From assembly GCA_965215445.1 (NCBI GenBank), contig CBDCDT010000002.1, positions 1,054,001 to 1,118,000 of the forward strand: a stretch of DNA of 64,000 nucleotides. The letters are read 5' to 3'. The position numbers were made by a program, and so were the translations under genes. This DNA comes from CBDBLK01 sp965215445 (GTDB taxonomy: Bacteria; Bdellovibrionota; Bacteriovoracia; Bacteriovoracales; Bacteriovoracaceae). Shown one piece after another: positions 36,139-44,201 of the stretch. Under the pieces are notes generated by a model. It was given only the letters and a program-made list of their open reading frames with translations. It made no database searches and was not told the DNA's origin. The first letter of the stretch is position 1. Every line of letters starts with the position of its first letter.

Positions 36139-36522
36139 ATGATGACTGATCCGATTGCTGATATGTTGACTCGAATTCGCAATGCCGTTGGTGCCGGATA
36201 TGACCGCGTAGAGTTTCCCGCCAGCAGATTGAAGGCGAATGTTTGCAAAGTTTTAAAAGAAGAAGGTTATATAAAGTCTTTTAAAGTGATTGCCAGGGGA
36301 AAAGTTGACATTAGTTTGAGAATTGTTTTTGGGGAAAGTTCGATTGTTGGTATGCAGAGATTTTCAAGGCCGGGACTGCGTCAGTATCGCAGTTATCGTA
36401 AGATGCCTCGGGTTTTGAGTGGTCTGGGAATATCGGTCATCTCGACTTCTCAAGGAGTTATGTCTTCTCGTGAGGCCAAGAGGCGGAAATTGGGAGGGGA
36501 AGTCCTTTGTCATATTTGGTAA
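36139..36522 (+). CDS. rpsH: 30S ribosomal protein S8 (uS8)
   Basis: 127 residues, opening MTDPIADMLTRIRNA and ending with the conserved GISVISTSQGVMSSREAKRRKLGGEVLCHIW. S8 is a primary binder of the 16S central domain. Two tandem ATG codons occur at the start; the first has GGGGAG at the better distance. Confidence 0.97.
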   Translation: MMTDPIADMLTRIRNAVGAGYDRVEFPASRLKANVCKVLKEEGYIKSFKVIARGKVDISLRIVFGESSIVGMQRFSRPGLRQYRSYRKMPRVLSGLGISVISTSQGVMSSREAKRRKLGGEVLCHIW

Positions 36523-36544
36523 GTTGGTAAACGGGAGTTATTGT

Positions 36545-37084
36545 ATGTCGAGAATTGGAAAAAATCCTATTGTTATTCCCGATAAGGTTGAGGTCAAAAT
36601 AAATGGTGCTCATGTCAGCGTAAAAGGGCCTAATGGGCAACTCGAATACACTTTTACTAATTTCGTTGAAATTGTTCAGAACGAAAAAGAAATTTGTGTT
36701 CGACCGCTTGGCAAATCCAAGCGCGTTTCCAGTTTATGGGGAACTACGCGAACTTTGATCGACAATATGGTAGTGGGAGTTTTAAACGGCTTTAAAAAAG
36801 AGCTTGAATTTAATGGTGTTGGCTATCGGGCCGCTGTTAAAGGGCGGATTCTCAATCTGAATTTGGGTTATTCCCATCCGATTGATTACCAATTGCCCGA
36901 GGGGGTTCAGGCCAAAGTAGTCAAAAACGTCATTGAAATATCGGGTGCCAGCAAAGAATTGGTGGGTTTTGTTGCCGCCAAAGTGCGCTCGTTTCGTCCT
37001 CCAGAGCCTTATAAAGGCAAGGGAATTAAATATGTTGGTGAAACTCTCATCCGCAAGGCAGGCAAGGCCGGCGGTAAAAAATAG
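36545..37084 (+). CDS. rplF: 50S ribosomal protein L6 (uL6)
   Basis: 179 residues, with two similar domains and the C-terminal signature PEPYKGKGIKYVGE. ATG at 36545 begins MSRIGKNPIVIP as in other L6 proteins; the open frame upstream overlaps rpsH. L6 supports the sarcin-ricin loop region. Confidence 0.96.
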   Translation: MSRIGKNPIVIPDKVEVKINGAHVSVKGPNGQLEYTFTNFVEIVQNEKEICVRPLGKSKRVSSLWGTTRTLIDNMVVGVLNGFKKELEFNGVGYRAAVKGRILNLNLGYSHPIDYQLPEGVQAKVVKNVIEISGASKELVGFVAAKVRSFRPPEPYKGKGIKYVGETLIRKAGKAGGKK

Positions 37085-37093
37085 GTGTAAATC

Positions 37094-37468
37094 ATGCGAA
37101 GGCCAATAAAGAGATTAAAAGACCCGAATGCGGAAAGAAAATTGCGCAGGCATCTCTCCATCCGCAAGAAAATTAAAGGTACTTCACAGCGGCCTCGCAT
37201 TGCCGTTAATCGGAGTAATAAAAACCTTAGAGTTCAGGTCATTAACGATGAATCTGGAAAGACTTTGTTTTCCGTACAGACTTTTGGCAAGCATAAGGTG
37301 GAGGCCGGTTCAAATAAAGAAGGTGCCAAACTTGTAGGCACTCGTGTGGCCGAAGAGATGAAGGCCAAAAATATTCAGACCGCAGTATTTGACAGGGGTG
37401 GGGTTCTCTACTACGGAGTTGTAGCTGCTTTGGCGGAATCCATCCGGGAAAGTGGTATTCAAATTTAA
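37094..37468 (+). CDS. rplR: 50S ribosomal protein L18 (uL18)
   Basis: 124 residues. The basic N-terminus and the core RPRIAVNRSNKNLRVQVINDESG with the C-terminal YYGVVAALAESIRESGI identify it. It binds 5S rRNA with L5. Confidence 0.96.
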   Translation: MRRPIKRLKDPNAERKLRRHLSIRKKIKGTSQRPRIAVNRSNKNLRVQVINDESGKTLFSVQTFGKHKVEAGSNKEGAKLVGTRVAEEMKAKNIQTAVFDRGGVLYYGVVAALAESIRESGIQI

Positions 37469-37487
37469 GGGGAAATTGGGAATCGTT

Positions 37488-38183
37488 ATGGTTGATGAAA
37501 CAACAAAAAAAATAGTGAAAAAAGCAGTCCAAAAAGAAAACTCAGATCAGAAGGAAGCCGTGGCGGCAACTGGGCAAACCGCCCAGGCAACTTCACCAAG
37601 TGAAGTTGCCGGAAAACCAGCGAAAAAAGAGGGTAAAAAACCTCATTCCGGCAACGCCAAACGGCCACAGGGCCAGTTTCGGCGTTCACAACCTCGTGAA
37701 GCTCCCGAATTTGAAGAACGGGTTGTGGCGGTAAACCGTGTGGCCAAAGTGGTGAAAGGGGGGCGTCGCTTTTCCTTCTCGGCACTTATGATTGTCGGTG
37801 ATAAGAGAGGGCGCGTGGGATATGGCCTGGGCAAGGCCAAAGAAGTTCCCGAGGCCATTCGCAAGGCCACCCAGTCCGCCCAAAAAAATCTGCTGAGAGT
37901 TCCGCTCGACCGGGGAACTATTCCCCATGCTATTGAAGGACGTTTCGATGCCGGCCATATTCTCTTTAGGCCGGCAGCACAGGGAACTGGAGTCAAGGCC
38001 GCAGGGGCCTGCCGCTCTATTCTCGAATTGGCGGGAGTTACGGACGTTTTGACCAAATCGCTGCGCGGTAATAACCCCCACAACATTGTGAAGGCCACAT
38101 TTTCTGCTCTCAAATGTTTGCGTTCGGTAGAACAAGTGGCGAGAGATCGTGGCAGAGATGCGGCCAATCTTAGAATAAGGTAA
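37488..38183 (+). CDS. rpsE: 30S ribosomal protein S5 (uS5) with long N-terminal extension
   Basis: 231 residues against about 167 in E. coli. The S5 core starts at about residue 75 (EERVVAVNRVAKVVKGGRR) with GDKRGRVGYGLGKAKEVPEAI and GTGVKAAGACRSILELAG. The first 70 residues are rich in Lys, Gln, Ala and Pro and are not part of the usual protein. The ATG at 37488 is the natural start, so the extension is translated unless an internal start exists; none with a binding site is seen before the core. Confidence 0.94.
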   Translation: MVDETTKKIVKKAVQKENSDQKEAVAATGQTAQATSPSEVAGKPAKKEGKKPHSGNAKRPQGQFRRSQPREAPEFEERVVAVNRVAKVVKGGRRFSFSALMIVGDKRGRVGYGLGKAKEVPEAIRKATQSAQKNLLRVPLDRGTIPHAIEGRFDAGHILFRPAAQGTGVKAAGACRSILELAGVTDVLTKSLRGNNPHNIVKATFSALKCLRSVEQVARDRGRDAANLRIR

Positions 38184-38205
38184 TGATAAAGGTGGGGATA
38201 AAATT

Positions 38206-38388
38206 GTGAGCACTGAAAATACCATTACTGTTCGACTTAAAAAAAGCATGATTGGAAGTACGCGGCAACAAAGGGCCTGTGTAAAGGGCCTGGGCCTGAA
38301 AAAAATAGGCACCATGCGGACGCTTGAGAACACTCCTTCTGTGAGAGGAATGGTAAAAAAAGTGATTCATCTTTTAGAGATAAAGTAG
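38206..38388 (+). CDS. rpmD: 50S ribosomal protein L30 (uL30)
   Basis: 60 residues from a GTG at 38206, with VRLKKSMIGSTRQQRACVKGLGLKKIG typical of L30. Its presence is worth noting because several bacterial lineages lack L30. Confidence 0.95.
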   Translation: MSTENTITVRLKKSMIGSTRQQRACVKGLGLKKIGTMRTLENTPSVRGMVKKVIHLLEIK

Positions 38389-38398
38389 AGGTAAGACA

Positions 38399-38848
38399 AT
38401 GCTAACATTAAATAATTTGCAATCTCCCGGTTCAACTCGAAAAAATAAAAGAATCGGCCGTGGCCAGGGTTCGGGTCAGGGAACACAGGCCGGAAAAGGG
38501 CATAAAGGCCAAAAGGCCCGCAGTGGAGGAGGGGTGCGCACGGGATTTGAAGGTGGGGCCATGCCTCTTTATATGCGCCTGCCTAAAAAAGGTTTTTCTA
38601 ATGCTCCCTTTAAGAATCAATACGCTGTGGTCAAGCTTGGACAACTCGACAAAAAGTTTGAGGAAGGCGAAGTTAACCGAGAATCTCTACGCCAAAAAGG
38701 CCTTTTAAAAGGTCGCAACCGCCAACTCCCCGTCAAAGTTTTGGGAGATGGAGAACTCACCAGACCGCTCGTTTTTGTGGGGATCGAAAAGTTTTCAAAA
38801 TCGGCACGGGCCTCTATTGAAAAGGCCGGTGGCGAGATTCGAGCATAG
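38399..38848 (+). CDS. rplO: 50S ribosomal protein L15 (uL15)
   Basis: 149 residues. The Gly- and basic-rich N-terminal part (GRGQGSGQGTQAGKGHKGQKAR) and the signature GGEIRA end are present. L15 acts late in 50S assembly. A 30-base gap leads to secY. Confidence 0.96.
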   Translation: MLTLNNLQSPGSTRKNKRIGRGQGSGQGTQAGKGHKGQKARSGGGVRTGFEGGAMPLYMRLPKKGFSNAPFKNQYAVVKLGQLDKKFEEGEVNRESLRQKGLLKGRNRQLPVKVLGDGELTRPLVFVGIEKFSKSARASIEKAGGEIRA

Positions 38849-38878
38849 ATTTTTTTAAGTCTTGGGAGAAATAGCATT

Positions 38879-40189
38879 ATGGCACCTGCTCAGGGAAAAA
38901 TTGAGGAACTCAAGAAAAAAATCCTCTTTACGCTTTTACTTTTATTTGTCTATCGTATGGCCGCTCAGGTTCCCGTTCCCGGAGTCAACGGGGCGGCATT
39001 GCAGTCTTATTTTGCCGACTCTTCGGGCAATATTTTCGACCTCATCAATACTTTTTCGGGCGGTGCCTTTAAAAGATTCTCCATTTTGGCGTTGGGAATT
39101 ATGCCCTATATTACAACGTCGATTATTTTCAGTTTGTTGGGTGAGGTGATTCCCCAACTGGCGGAACTTCAAGAGGATTCTGAAGGACACAAGAAAATTC
39201 AAAAATGGACTCGTTACGCTACGGTTCTTTTATGCTGTATTCAAGGCTATGGAATGTCGGCCTTTTTTGAAACATTTAAGTCTCAAAGTGGTATTCCGGT
39301 CATTCCTGAACCGGGCATGCTCTTTAAGCTCACGTCTATGATTACGCTGGCGGGGGGAACGATGTTTCTCCTGTGGTTAGGGGAACGCATTACCGAATTT
39401 GGTCTGGAAAATGGTGTTTCTTTGATTATTTTTGCAGGTATTGCGGTTGAACTTCCCTCCGAAGTCATTCAAAAATTTACTCTTTACCGCAATGGGGAAC
39501 TTTCGGGCTTTGATATTTTACTCTTTTTTGGAGTCATTTTGATTTCTTTTTATGTGGTGACTTTTATTGAGCGCTCCTTTCGGAGTATTCCCGTTCAATA
39601 CGCCAAAAAAGTTGTTAACAACCGGGTTTATGGTGGTACTCAATCCCTGCCCATGAGACTTGATACGGGGGGCGTGATGCCCGCCATTTTGGCCTCATCG
39701 CTTCTTTTTGCTCCGGCGACATTTGCCAGCTTTATAGATCAAGGTTCCTTTTTAAGGCCTTATGTGGATATGATTCAACAATCACTCTACCCCGGTCAGT
39801 TACTTTTTAATGTGTTTTTTTCTCTTCTGATTGTTTACATGACATATTTTTATGCCCCCATTCAGTTTAAAACCAAGAGGGTGGCCGAAATGCTCCAGAA
39901 GAATAACGCTTTTATTCCAGGGCATCGTCCCGGCAAGCAAACCAAGGAATACCTAGATTATCTTTTGGATCGTTTGACATTCTTTGGGGCCATTTTTTTG
40001 GTTGTTATCTGCATTTTTCCGGGACTCATTATAGGGGAACAAACGCGTTTCAACGGAACGGCACTTCTCATTTTGGTTTCTGTGTCCATTCGAGTGATGA
40101 TGAACATTCAGTCTTTTATGTTTGCCGACCGATATGAAACGACTTACAAGTCCAAAGGCAAGTATAAAGGGGCCAACAGAAGGTTTTAA
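38879..40189 (+). CDS. secY: preprotein translocase subunit SecY
   Basis: 436-residue channel protein with ten hydrophobic segments. Landmarks are PGVNG in the plug region, LGIMPYITTSII in TM2, the RSFRSIPVQYAKK cytosolic loop that contacts the ribosome, LPMRLDTGGVMPAI, and FIPGHRPGKQT. It pairs with SecE encoded at 14.6 kb. Its stop overlaps the adk start by one base (TAATG). Confidence 0.97.
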   Translation: MAPAQGKIEELKKKILFTLLLLFVYRMAAQVPVPGVNGAALQSYFADSSGNIFDLINTFSGGAFKRFSILALGIMPYITTSIIFSLLGEVIPQLAELQEDSEGHKKIQKWTRYATVLLCCIQGYGMSAFFETFKSQSGIPVIPEPGMLFKLTSMITLAGGTMFLLWLGERITEFGLENGVSLIIFAGIAVELPSEVIQKFTLYRNGELSGFDILLFFGVILISFYVVTFIERSFRSIPVQYAKKVVNNRVYGGTQSLPMRLDTGGVMPAILASSLLFAPATFASFIDQGSFLRPYVDMIQQSLYPGQLLFNVFFSLLIVYMTYFYAPIQFKTKRVAEMLQKNNAFIPGHRPGKQTKEYLDYLLDRLTFFGAIFLVVICIFPGLIIGEQTRFNGTALLILVSVSIRVMMNIQSFMFADRYETTYKSKGKYKGANRRF

Positions 40190-40833
40190 TGCGATCGCAA
40201 TTGATTTTTTTAGGTGCTCCGGGGGCAGGCAAGGGAACTCAGGCCTCTCGTTTGGCCCAGGCGTTGGATTATCAACACGTCTCGACGGGAGAACTTTTGC
40301 GTCGTGAGGTGCGTTCAGGTTCAAAATTGGGTGAGCGGGTTAAGGCGGTAGTACACGCCGGCCACTTGGTCGACGATGCCACAATGGTTGAGCTGCTCAA
40401 GATGCATTGCGACACAAAATCTTCGGTTTATATTTTTGATGGCTTTCCGCGCAATAAAGACCAGGCGGCACTTTTTGACCAGGATATACTGCGAAGCGTA
40501 GATTCCCGGGCCATCTATTTTGAAGTTGATCTTGGGCTGCTCACTGAGAGATTGCTCAACCGTCGCATTTGTGGCCAATGTGGCCAAGTTTATGGTCTTA
40601 TTACTAACCCACCTCAGGATAAAGAAATTTGTGATAGCTGCGGAGCGAAAGAGCTTCGGCAACGCCGGGATGATAATGAAGAAGCACTTAAAACCCGTTT
40701 GGAGGTCTTTAAATCTGCCATTGGGCCAATTTTGGACTATTACCAAGATTCTGACCGCCTTTTGCGGGTGGACGCTTCTCTCGACCCGGAATCTGTTTTT
40801 AAGCACTTATGTGGTATAGTGGCCGAGGATTAG
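40189..40833 (+). CDS. adk: adenylate kinase
   Basis: 214-residue enzyme interconverting ATP plus AMP with two ADP. P-loop GAPGAGKGTQ; AMP site DGFPRNKDQA. The LID domain has the four-cysteine zinc form (CGQCG and CDSCG), followed by RRDDNEEALKTRL. The ATG overlaps the secY stop, so translation is coupled. The secY-adk-infA order is common. Confidence 0.97.
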   Translation: MRSQLIFLGAPGAGKGTQASRLAQALDYQHVSTGELLRREVRSGSKLGERVKAVVHAGHLVDDATMVELLKMHCDTKSSVYIFDGFPRNKDQAALFDQDILRSVDSRAIYFEVDLGLLTERLLNRRICGQCGQVYGLITNPPQDKEICDSCGAKELRQRRDDNEEALKTRLEVFKSAIGPILDYYQDSDRLLRVDASLDPESVFKHLCGIVAED

Positions 40834-40901
40834 TTCGGTGGGGGAGGCTTGCCTTGTGGCGTGGTTTTGGGTATATAGGCAGGATGGGGTTCTAAGCGCG
40901 T

Positions 40902-41126
40902 ATGGCGGATAAGGACACGATTGAGGTCGAAGGGGAGGTCACAGAACTTTTACCTAATACGAAGTTTAGGATCAAGTTGCGCAATGGGTATTCGGTGATT
41001 GCTCACATCTCTGGAAAAATGCGGATGCATTTTATAAAAATTATCCCCGGAGATAAAGTGTTGGTTGAGATCAGCAAGTATGATTTGGGGAAAGGAAGAA
41101 TAACTTATCGAAGTAAAAACCGGTAA
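40902..41126 (+). CDS. infA: translation initiation factor IF-1
   Basis: 74 residues, an OB-fold protein that occupies the A site during initiation. It contains the signature IEVEGEVTELLPNTKFRIKL and HISGKMRMHFIKIIPGDKV. A 68-base G-rich gap separates it from adk; no clear promoter is seen in it. Confidence 0.97.
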   Translation: MADKDTIEVEGEVTELLPNTKFRIKLRNGYSVIAHISGKMRMHFIKIIPGDKVLVEISKYDLGKGRITYRSKNR

Positions 41127-41141
41127 GGAAAAGGTGCAAAA

Positions 41142-41258
41142 GTGAAAGTAAGGGCGTCGGTAAAAAAGATTTGTAAGGATTGCAAGTTGATTAAACGCAA
41201 AGGTGTGCTTCGGGTTGTTTGCAAGGGCAATCCTCGCCACAAACAGAGACAGGGTTAG
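41142..41258 (+). CDS. rpmJ: 50S ribosomal protein L36 (bL36)
   Basis: 38 codons from a GTG at 41142 to TAG at 41258, found by translating the gap between infA and rpsM. It begins MKVRASVKKICKDCKLIKRK and carries the zinc pattern C-x2-C ... C-x4-H (CKGNPRH) of the zinc-containing C+ form. Confidence 0.95.
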   Translation: MKVRASVKKICKDCKLIKRKGVLRVVCKGNPRHKQRQG

Positions 41259-41269
41259 GAGTAGAAGTT

Positions 41270-41656
41270 ATGGCGCGTATTCTTGGTGTCGATATTCCTA
41301 GAAACAAAGCGATGCGAATTGCTTTGCTTTCTCTTTATGGAGTGGGGCCTAATGTATCGGTGAAAGTTTTGAATCAGGCCTCTATTGATCTCAACAGAAA
41401 CTCTAATGATCTTACCGAAGAAGAGGCCACCACCATTCGTAAAGTTCTCGAAACCGAGTATACGGTTGAAGGGGATTTGCGCCGTGAAGTCGGTCTTAAT
41501 ATCAAACGCCTCAAAGATTTGGGATGTTACCGTGGGATTCGCCATAAAAAAGGCCTTCCTTGCCGCGGACAAAGGACGCATACCAATGCGCGCACGAAAA
41601 AAGGAAAAGCAGTGGCCATCGCCGGTAAAAAATCGGTCAAGGCCATGAAGTCATAG
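41270..41656 (+). CDS. rpsM: 30S ribosomal protein S13 (uS13)
   Basis: 128 residues from the ATG at 41270 (MARILGVDIPRNKAMRIAL). The C-terminal GIRHKKGLPCRGQRTHTNARTKKGK tail reaches toward P-site tRNA. GTAGAAG precedes it; the upstream extension lies within rpmJ. Confidence 0.96.
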   Translation: MARILGVDIPRNKAMRIALLSLYGVGPNVSVKVLNQASIDLNRNSNDLTEEEATTIRKVLETEYTVEGDLRREVGLNIKRLKDLGCYRGIRHKKGLPCRGQRTHTNARTKKGKAVAIAGKKSVKAMKS

Positions 41657-41668
41657 GGGAATACTTAA

Positions 41669-42052
41669 GTGAAGAAGGGAACTGTTAAAAAGAAAGTGAA
41701 AAAAAATGTGCCCAATGGTGTTTGCCATATTCAGGCATCTTTTAACAATACAATTGTGACGTTTACTGACGTCCAGGGAAATGCTCTGGCGTGGGCCAGT
41801 GCTGGGCAATTGGGTTTCAGGGGTTCAAAAAAATCAACACCTTTCGCTGCCCAACAGGCCTCTTTCGAGGCCGCCAAAAGGGCCATGGAACATGGTATGG
41901 CGACAGTCGAAGTTCAAGTGACAGGGCCTGGTGCCGGCCGGGAAAATGCCGTTCGCGCTTTGGTTCAGGCGGGGCTAAGAATTACTTCAGTTGCCGACCG
42001 CTCTCCCATTCCCCACAACGGTTGCCGTGCTCCCAAAAGGCGCAGGATATAA
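41669..42052 (+). CDS. rpsK: 30S ribosomal protein S11 (uS11)
   Basis: 127 residues from a GTG, with NGVCHIQASFNNTIVTFTDVQGN and the C-terminal ITSVADRSPIPHNGCRAPKRRRI. In most bacteria rpsD follows; here the next gene is rpoA, 19 bases later. Confidence 0.96.
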   Translation: MKKGTVKKKVKKNVPNGVCHIQASFNNTIVTFTDVQGNALAWASAGQLGFRGSKKSTPFAAQQASFEAAKRAMEHGMATVEVQVTGPGAGRENAVRALVQAGLRITSVADRSPIPHNGCRAPKRRRI

Positions 42053-42071
42053 TAAAAGGAGAAATAAGAAG

Positions 42072-43106
42072 ATGGATCCATTTGTAGAGAGAAATTGGTC
42101 AAATATGATTAGACCTGCCAATTTGGAAACAGATACCGAGGTAACACATTCGAGCTATGGCAAGTTTGTTGCCAAGCCCTTGGAGCGTGGTTACGGGCAA
42201 ACTTTGGGTAATTCTTTGCGGCGTGTGCTTTTGTCTTCTTTGCAAGGTGCTGGCATTGTTGCCATCCGCATTGAGGGCGTGGAACACGAGTTTGGAACCA
42301 TTAACAACGTCAAGCAAGAAGTCCCCGAAATTATTTTGAACCTGAAAGAAGTTTATTTTGGGCTTCAGGGAAAAGAAGAAGTGACCCTCACTTTGGAAAA
42401 AACGGGCGAGGGGCCGGTTAAGGCCGGACATATTACTGAAAATTCCAGCGTAAAGATTCTAAATCCCGAGCACACCATTTGTGATATTTCCTCGGGAGGT
42501 TCCATCGTGATGGAACTCAAGATTGCTCGCGGCAAGGGTTATGTCACTGCGCTCGATAATAAGGAAGAGTATGACCTTCCGTTGGGATGGGTCTACTTGG
42601 ATACGTTGTTTTCTCCAGTCCATCGGGTGAATTATACGGTGACCAACTCGCGGGTTGGAAAGCGAACCGACTTTGACAAATTAAGTTTGGAGGTTTGGAC
42701 AAATAGTGGAATTGAACCCGTAGATGCAGTAGCTTATTCGGCCAAAATTTTGAGAGATCAGCTCGCAGTTTTCCTCAGTTTTGAAGACGAAATAGAGCAG
42801 GGCCGAATGGAAAAAATGGCGATTGCCCAGGGAATGCGTGCCCCCGCCAACGGTGCTTTATTAAAACCAGTCTCAGAACTCGAACTTTCCGTTCGGTCTG
42901 CCAATTGTCTGCAAAATGCCAACATCAAATACATCTATGAACTGGTTTCCAAGACTGAAGGTGAAATGTTGAGAACCAAAAACTTTGGTCGCAAATCCCT
43001 CAATGAAATAAAGGAAATTCTCTCTCAGATGGGACTTGGCCTGGGCATGAAAGTTGACAATATTATGCAGCAGAAAACGGAAGATAGTGAGGACGACGAA
43101 GAATGA
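42072..43106 (+). CDS. rpoA: DNA-directed RNA polymerase subunit alpha
   Basis: 344 residues. The N-terminal assembly domain has GYGQTLGNSLRRVLLSSL and the C-terminal domain (after about residue 250) has LELSVRSANCLQNANIKYIYEL with the helix-hairpin-helix that binds UP elements and regulators. It ends in an acidic EDSEDDEE tail. ATG at 42072 is used; the upstream frame overlaps rpsK. Its stop overlaps the rplQ start. Confidence 0.96.
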   Translation: MDPFVERNWSNMIRPANLETDTEVTHSSYGKFVAKPLERGYGQTLGNSLRRVLLSSLQGAGIVAIRIEGVEHEFGTINNVKQEVPEIILNLKEVYFGLQGKEEVTLTLEKTGEGPVKAGHITENSSVKILNPEHTICDISSGGSIVMELKIARGKGYVTALDNKEEYDLPLGWVYLDTLFSPVHRVNYTVTNSRVGKRTDFDKLSLEVWTNSGIEPVDAVAYSAKILRDQLAVFLSFEDEIEQGRMEKMAIAQGMRAPANGALLKPVSELELSVRSANCLQNANIKYIYELVSKTEGEMLRTKNFGRKSLNEIKEILSQMGLGLGMKVDNIMQQKTEDSEDDEE

Positions 43107-43459
43107 GGCATCAGAATAGGAAATACCGCATCGGCAGTAATGCTGCTCATAGAAAATCGTTGTTGAGGAATTTGGCAACCAGCATTATTAACCACGGCAA
43201 AATAAAAACCACCCAGACCAAATGCAAGGCCGTACGCCCGGTTGTAGAAAAACTCATTACTTTGGCCAGAAATGACTCCGTTGCCGGCAGACGGCTGGCC
43301 TTTCGCAAACTTAATAATCGTATGGCCGTCAAGAAGCTTTTTGACGAAGTCGCCCCTCGCTTTAAAACCCGCCCCGGGGGCTACACCCGCATTGTCAGAC
43401 TTGCCGATGGACGGGTGGGAGACAATGCTCCCATGGGCCTTATCTCACTGGTGGATTGA
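43103..43459 (+). CDS. rplQ: 50S ribosomal protein L17 (bL17)
   Basis: 118 residues, beginning MRHQNRKYRIGSNAAHRKSLLRNLATSII. The ATGA overlap with rpoA implies coupling. It is the last ribosomal gene of the block and its stop overlaps the start of the thioredoxin gene. Confidence 0.96.
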   Translation: MRHQNRKYRIGSNAAHRKSLLRNLATSIINHGKIKTTQTKCKAVRPVVEKLITLARNDSVAGRRLAFRKLNNRMAVKKLFDEVAPRFKTRPGGYTRIVRLADGRVGDNAPMGLISLVD

Positions 43460-44073
43460 GAAGACCGTTGAATGAAATCTCGGCAAAAGTTCCAAGAGCA
43501 CCTCAAGGAATCCCTTTTTTTGGCAAAGTATTCATTATCTGTTCGATTATGTTTGCGACCTTGGCCTATTCCGTCTATCAAAAAAGATTTATCGACAAAT
43601 TAACCTCTGTATCAGGGCCTATATTAAAGCAACTTCCCGATTTCAGGCTTCAAGAATTTCAAAAAGATGCACTTGTTGATCCTGGCCGCCTCTTTCAAGG
43701 GGGAAATGGCCTGGCCATGGTGCACTTTTGGGGAACCTGGTGCGCCCCTTGCGAAGTGGAGTTGCCCAGCTTTATCGAATTTATAAAAAAATTCAAGACT
43801 GAAGAACTTAAAGTCCTGCTTCTAGCGGTCAACGACGACGAGGCCAAAATGGCCAAACACCTGCGCCGATTCGGCCGTTTGCCAGAAAATATTCTGATCG
43901 CCCACGACCCCAAAGGCGAACTTTTGGCCCAGTTTGGAACCGTGAAAGTTCCCGAAACCTACCTTTTTGGCGATTCCCAAAAAAATCTCTACAAATTCAC
44001 CGGCCCCCAAGACTGGGAACGGGAAAGCTACGCCAATCGGGTGCGGTTTTATCTGGAATCGCAAAGCGATTAA
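43456..44073 (+). CDS. TlpA-like membrane-anchored thioredoxin
   Basis: 205 residues with one N-terminal transmembrane segment (about 22-41) and a periplasmic thioredoxin fold of the TlpA/ResA kind. The active site is WCAPC at 95-99, with VPETYLF supplying the cis-proline loop. It would reduce or isomerise disulfides outside the membrane, for example for cytochrome c maturation, but no such genes are near. The TTG at 43456 overlaps the rplQ stop; a second TTG at 43468 is possible. It is the tail gene of the ribosomal block. Confidence 0.8.
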   Translation: MRRPLNEISAKVPRAPQGIPFFGKVFIICSIMFATLAYSVYQKRFIDKLTSVSGPILKQLPDFRLQEFQKDALVDPGRLFQGGNGLAMVHFWGTWCAPCEVELPSFIEFIKKFKTEELKVLLLAVNDDEAKMAKHLRRFGRLPENILIAHDPKGELLAQFGTVKVPETYLFGDSQKNLYKFTGPQDWERESYANRVRFYLESQSD

Positions 44074-44081
44074 GGAAATCT

Positions 44082-44186
44082 TTAGGCCGCTTTGGCAATA
44101 GCAGTTAAACGTGTAAGGATTTTCTCTTCCCAAAATTTTTTAATTTCAACATCTTCTTTAATTGAAAAAGGGCCGTTATCAAACGC
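44082..44186 (-). pseudogene. C-terminal remnant of an unknown gene
   Basis: A 34-codon minus-strand frame ending in TAA at 44082-44084 and closed upstream by TGA at 44187-44189. It reads AFDNGPFSIKEDVEIKKFW then EEKILTRLTAIAKAA, which looks like a real protein C-terminus by composition and codon use, but has no start codon or binding site. It is probably the leftover of a deleted gene. I cannot name the family. Confidence 0.3.
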
Positions 44187-44201
44187 TCAAAGAATAGCTT
44201 T

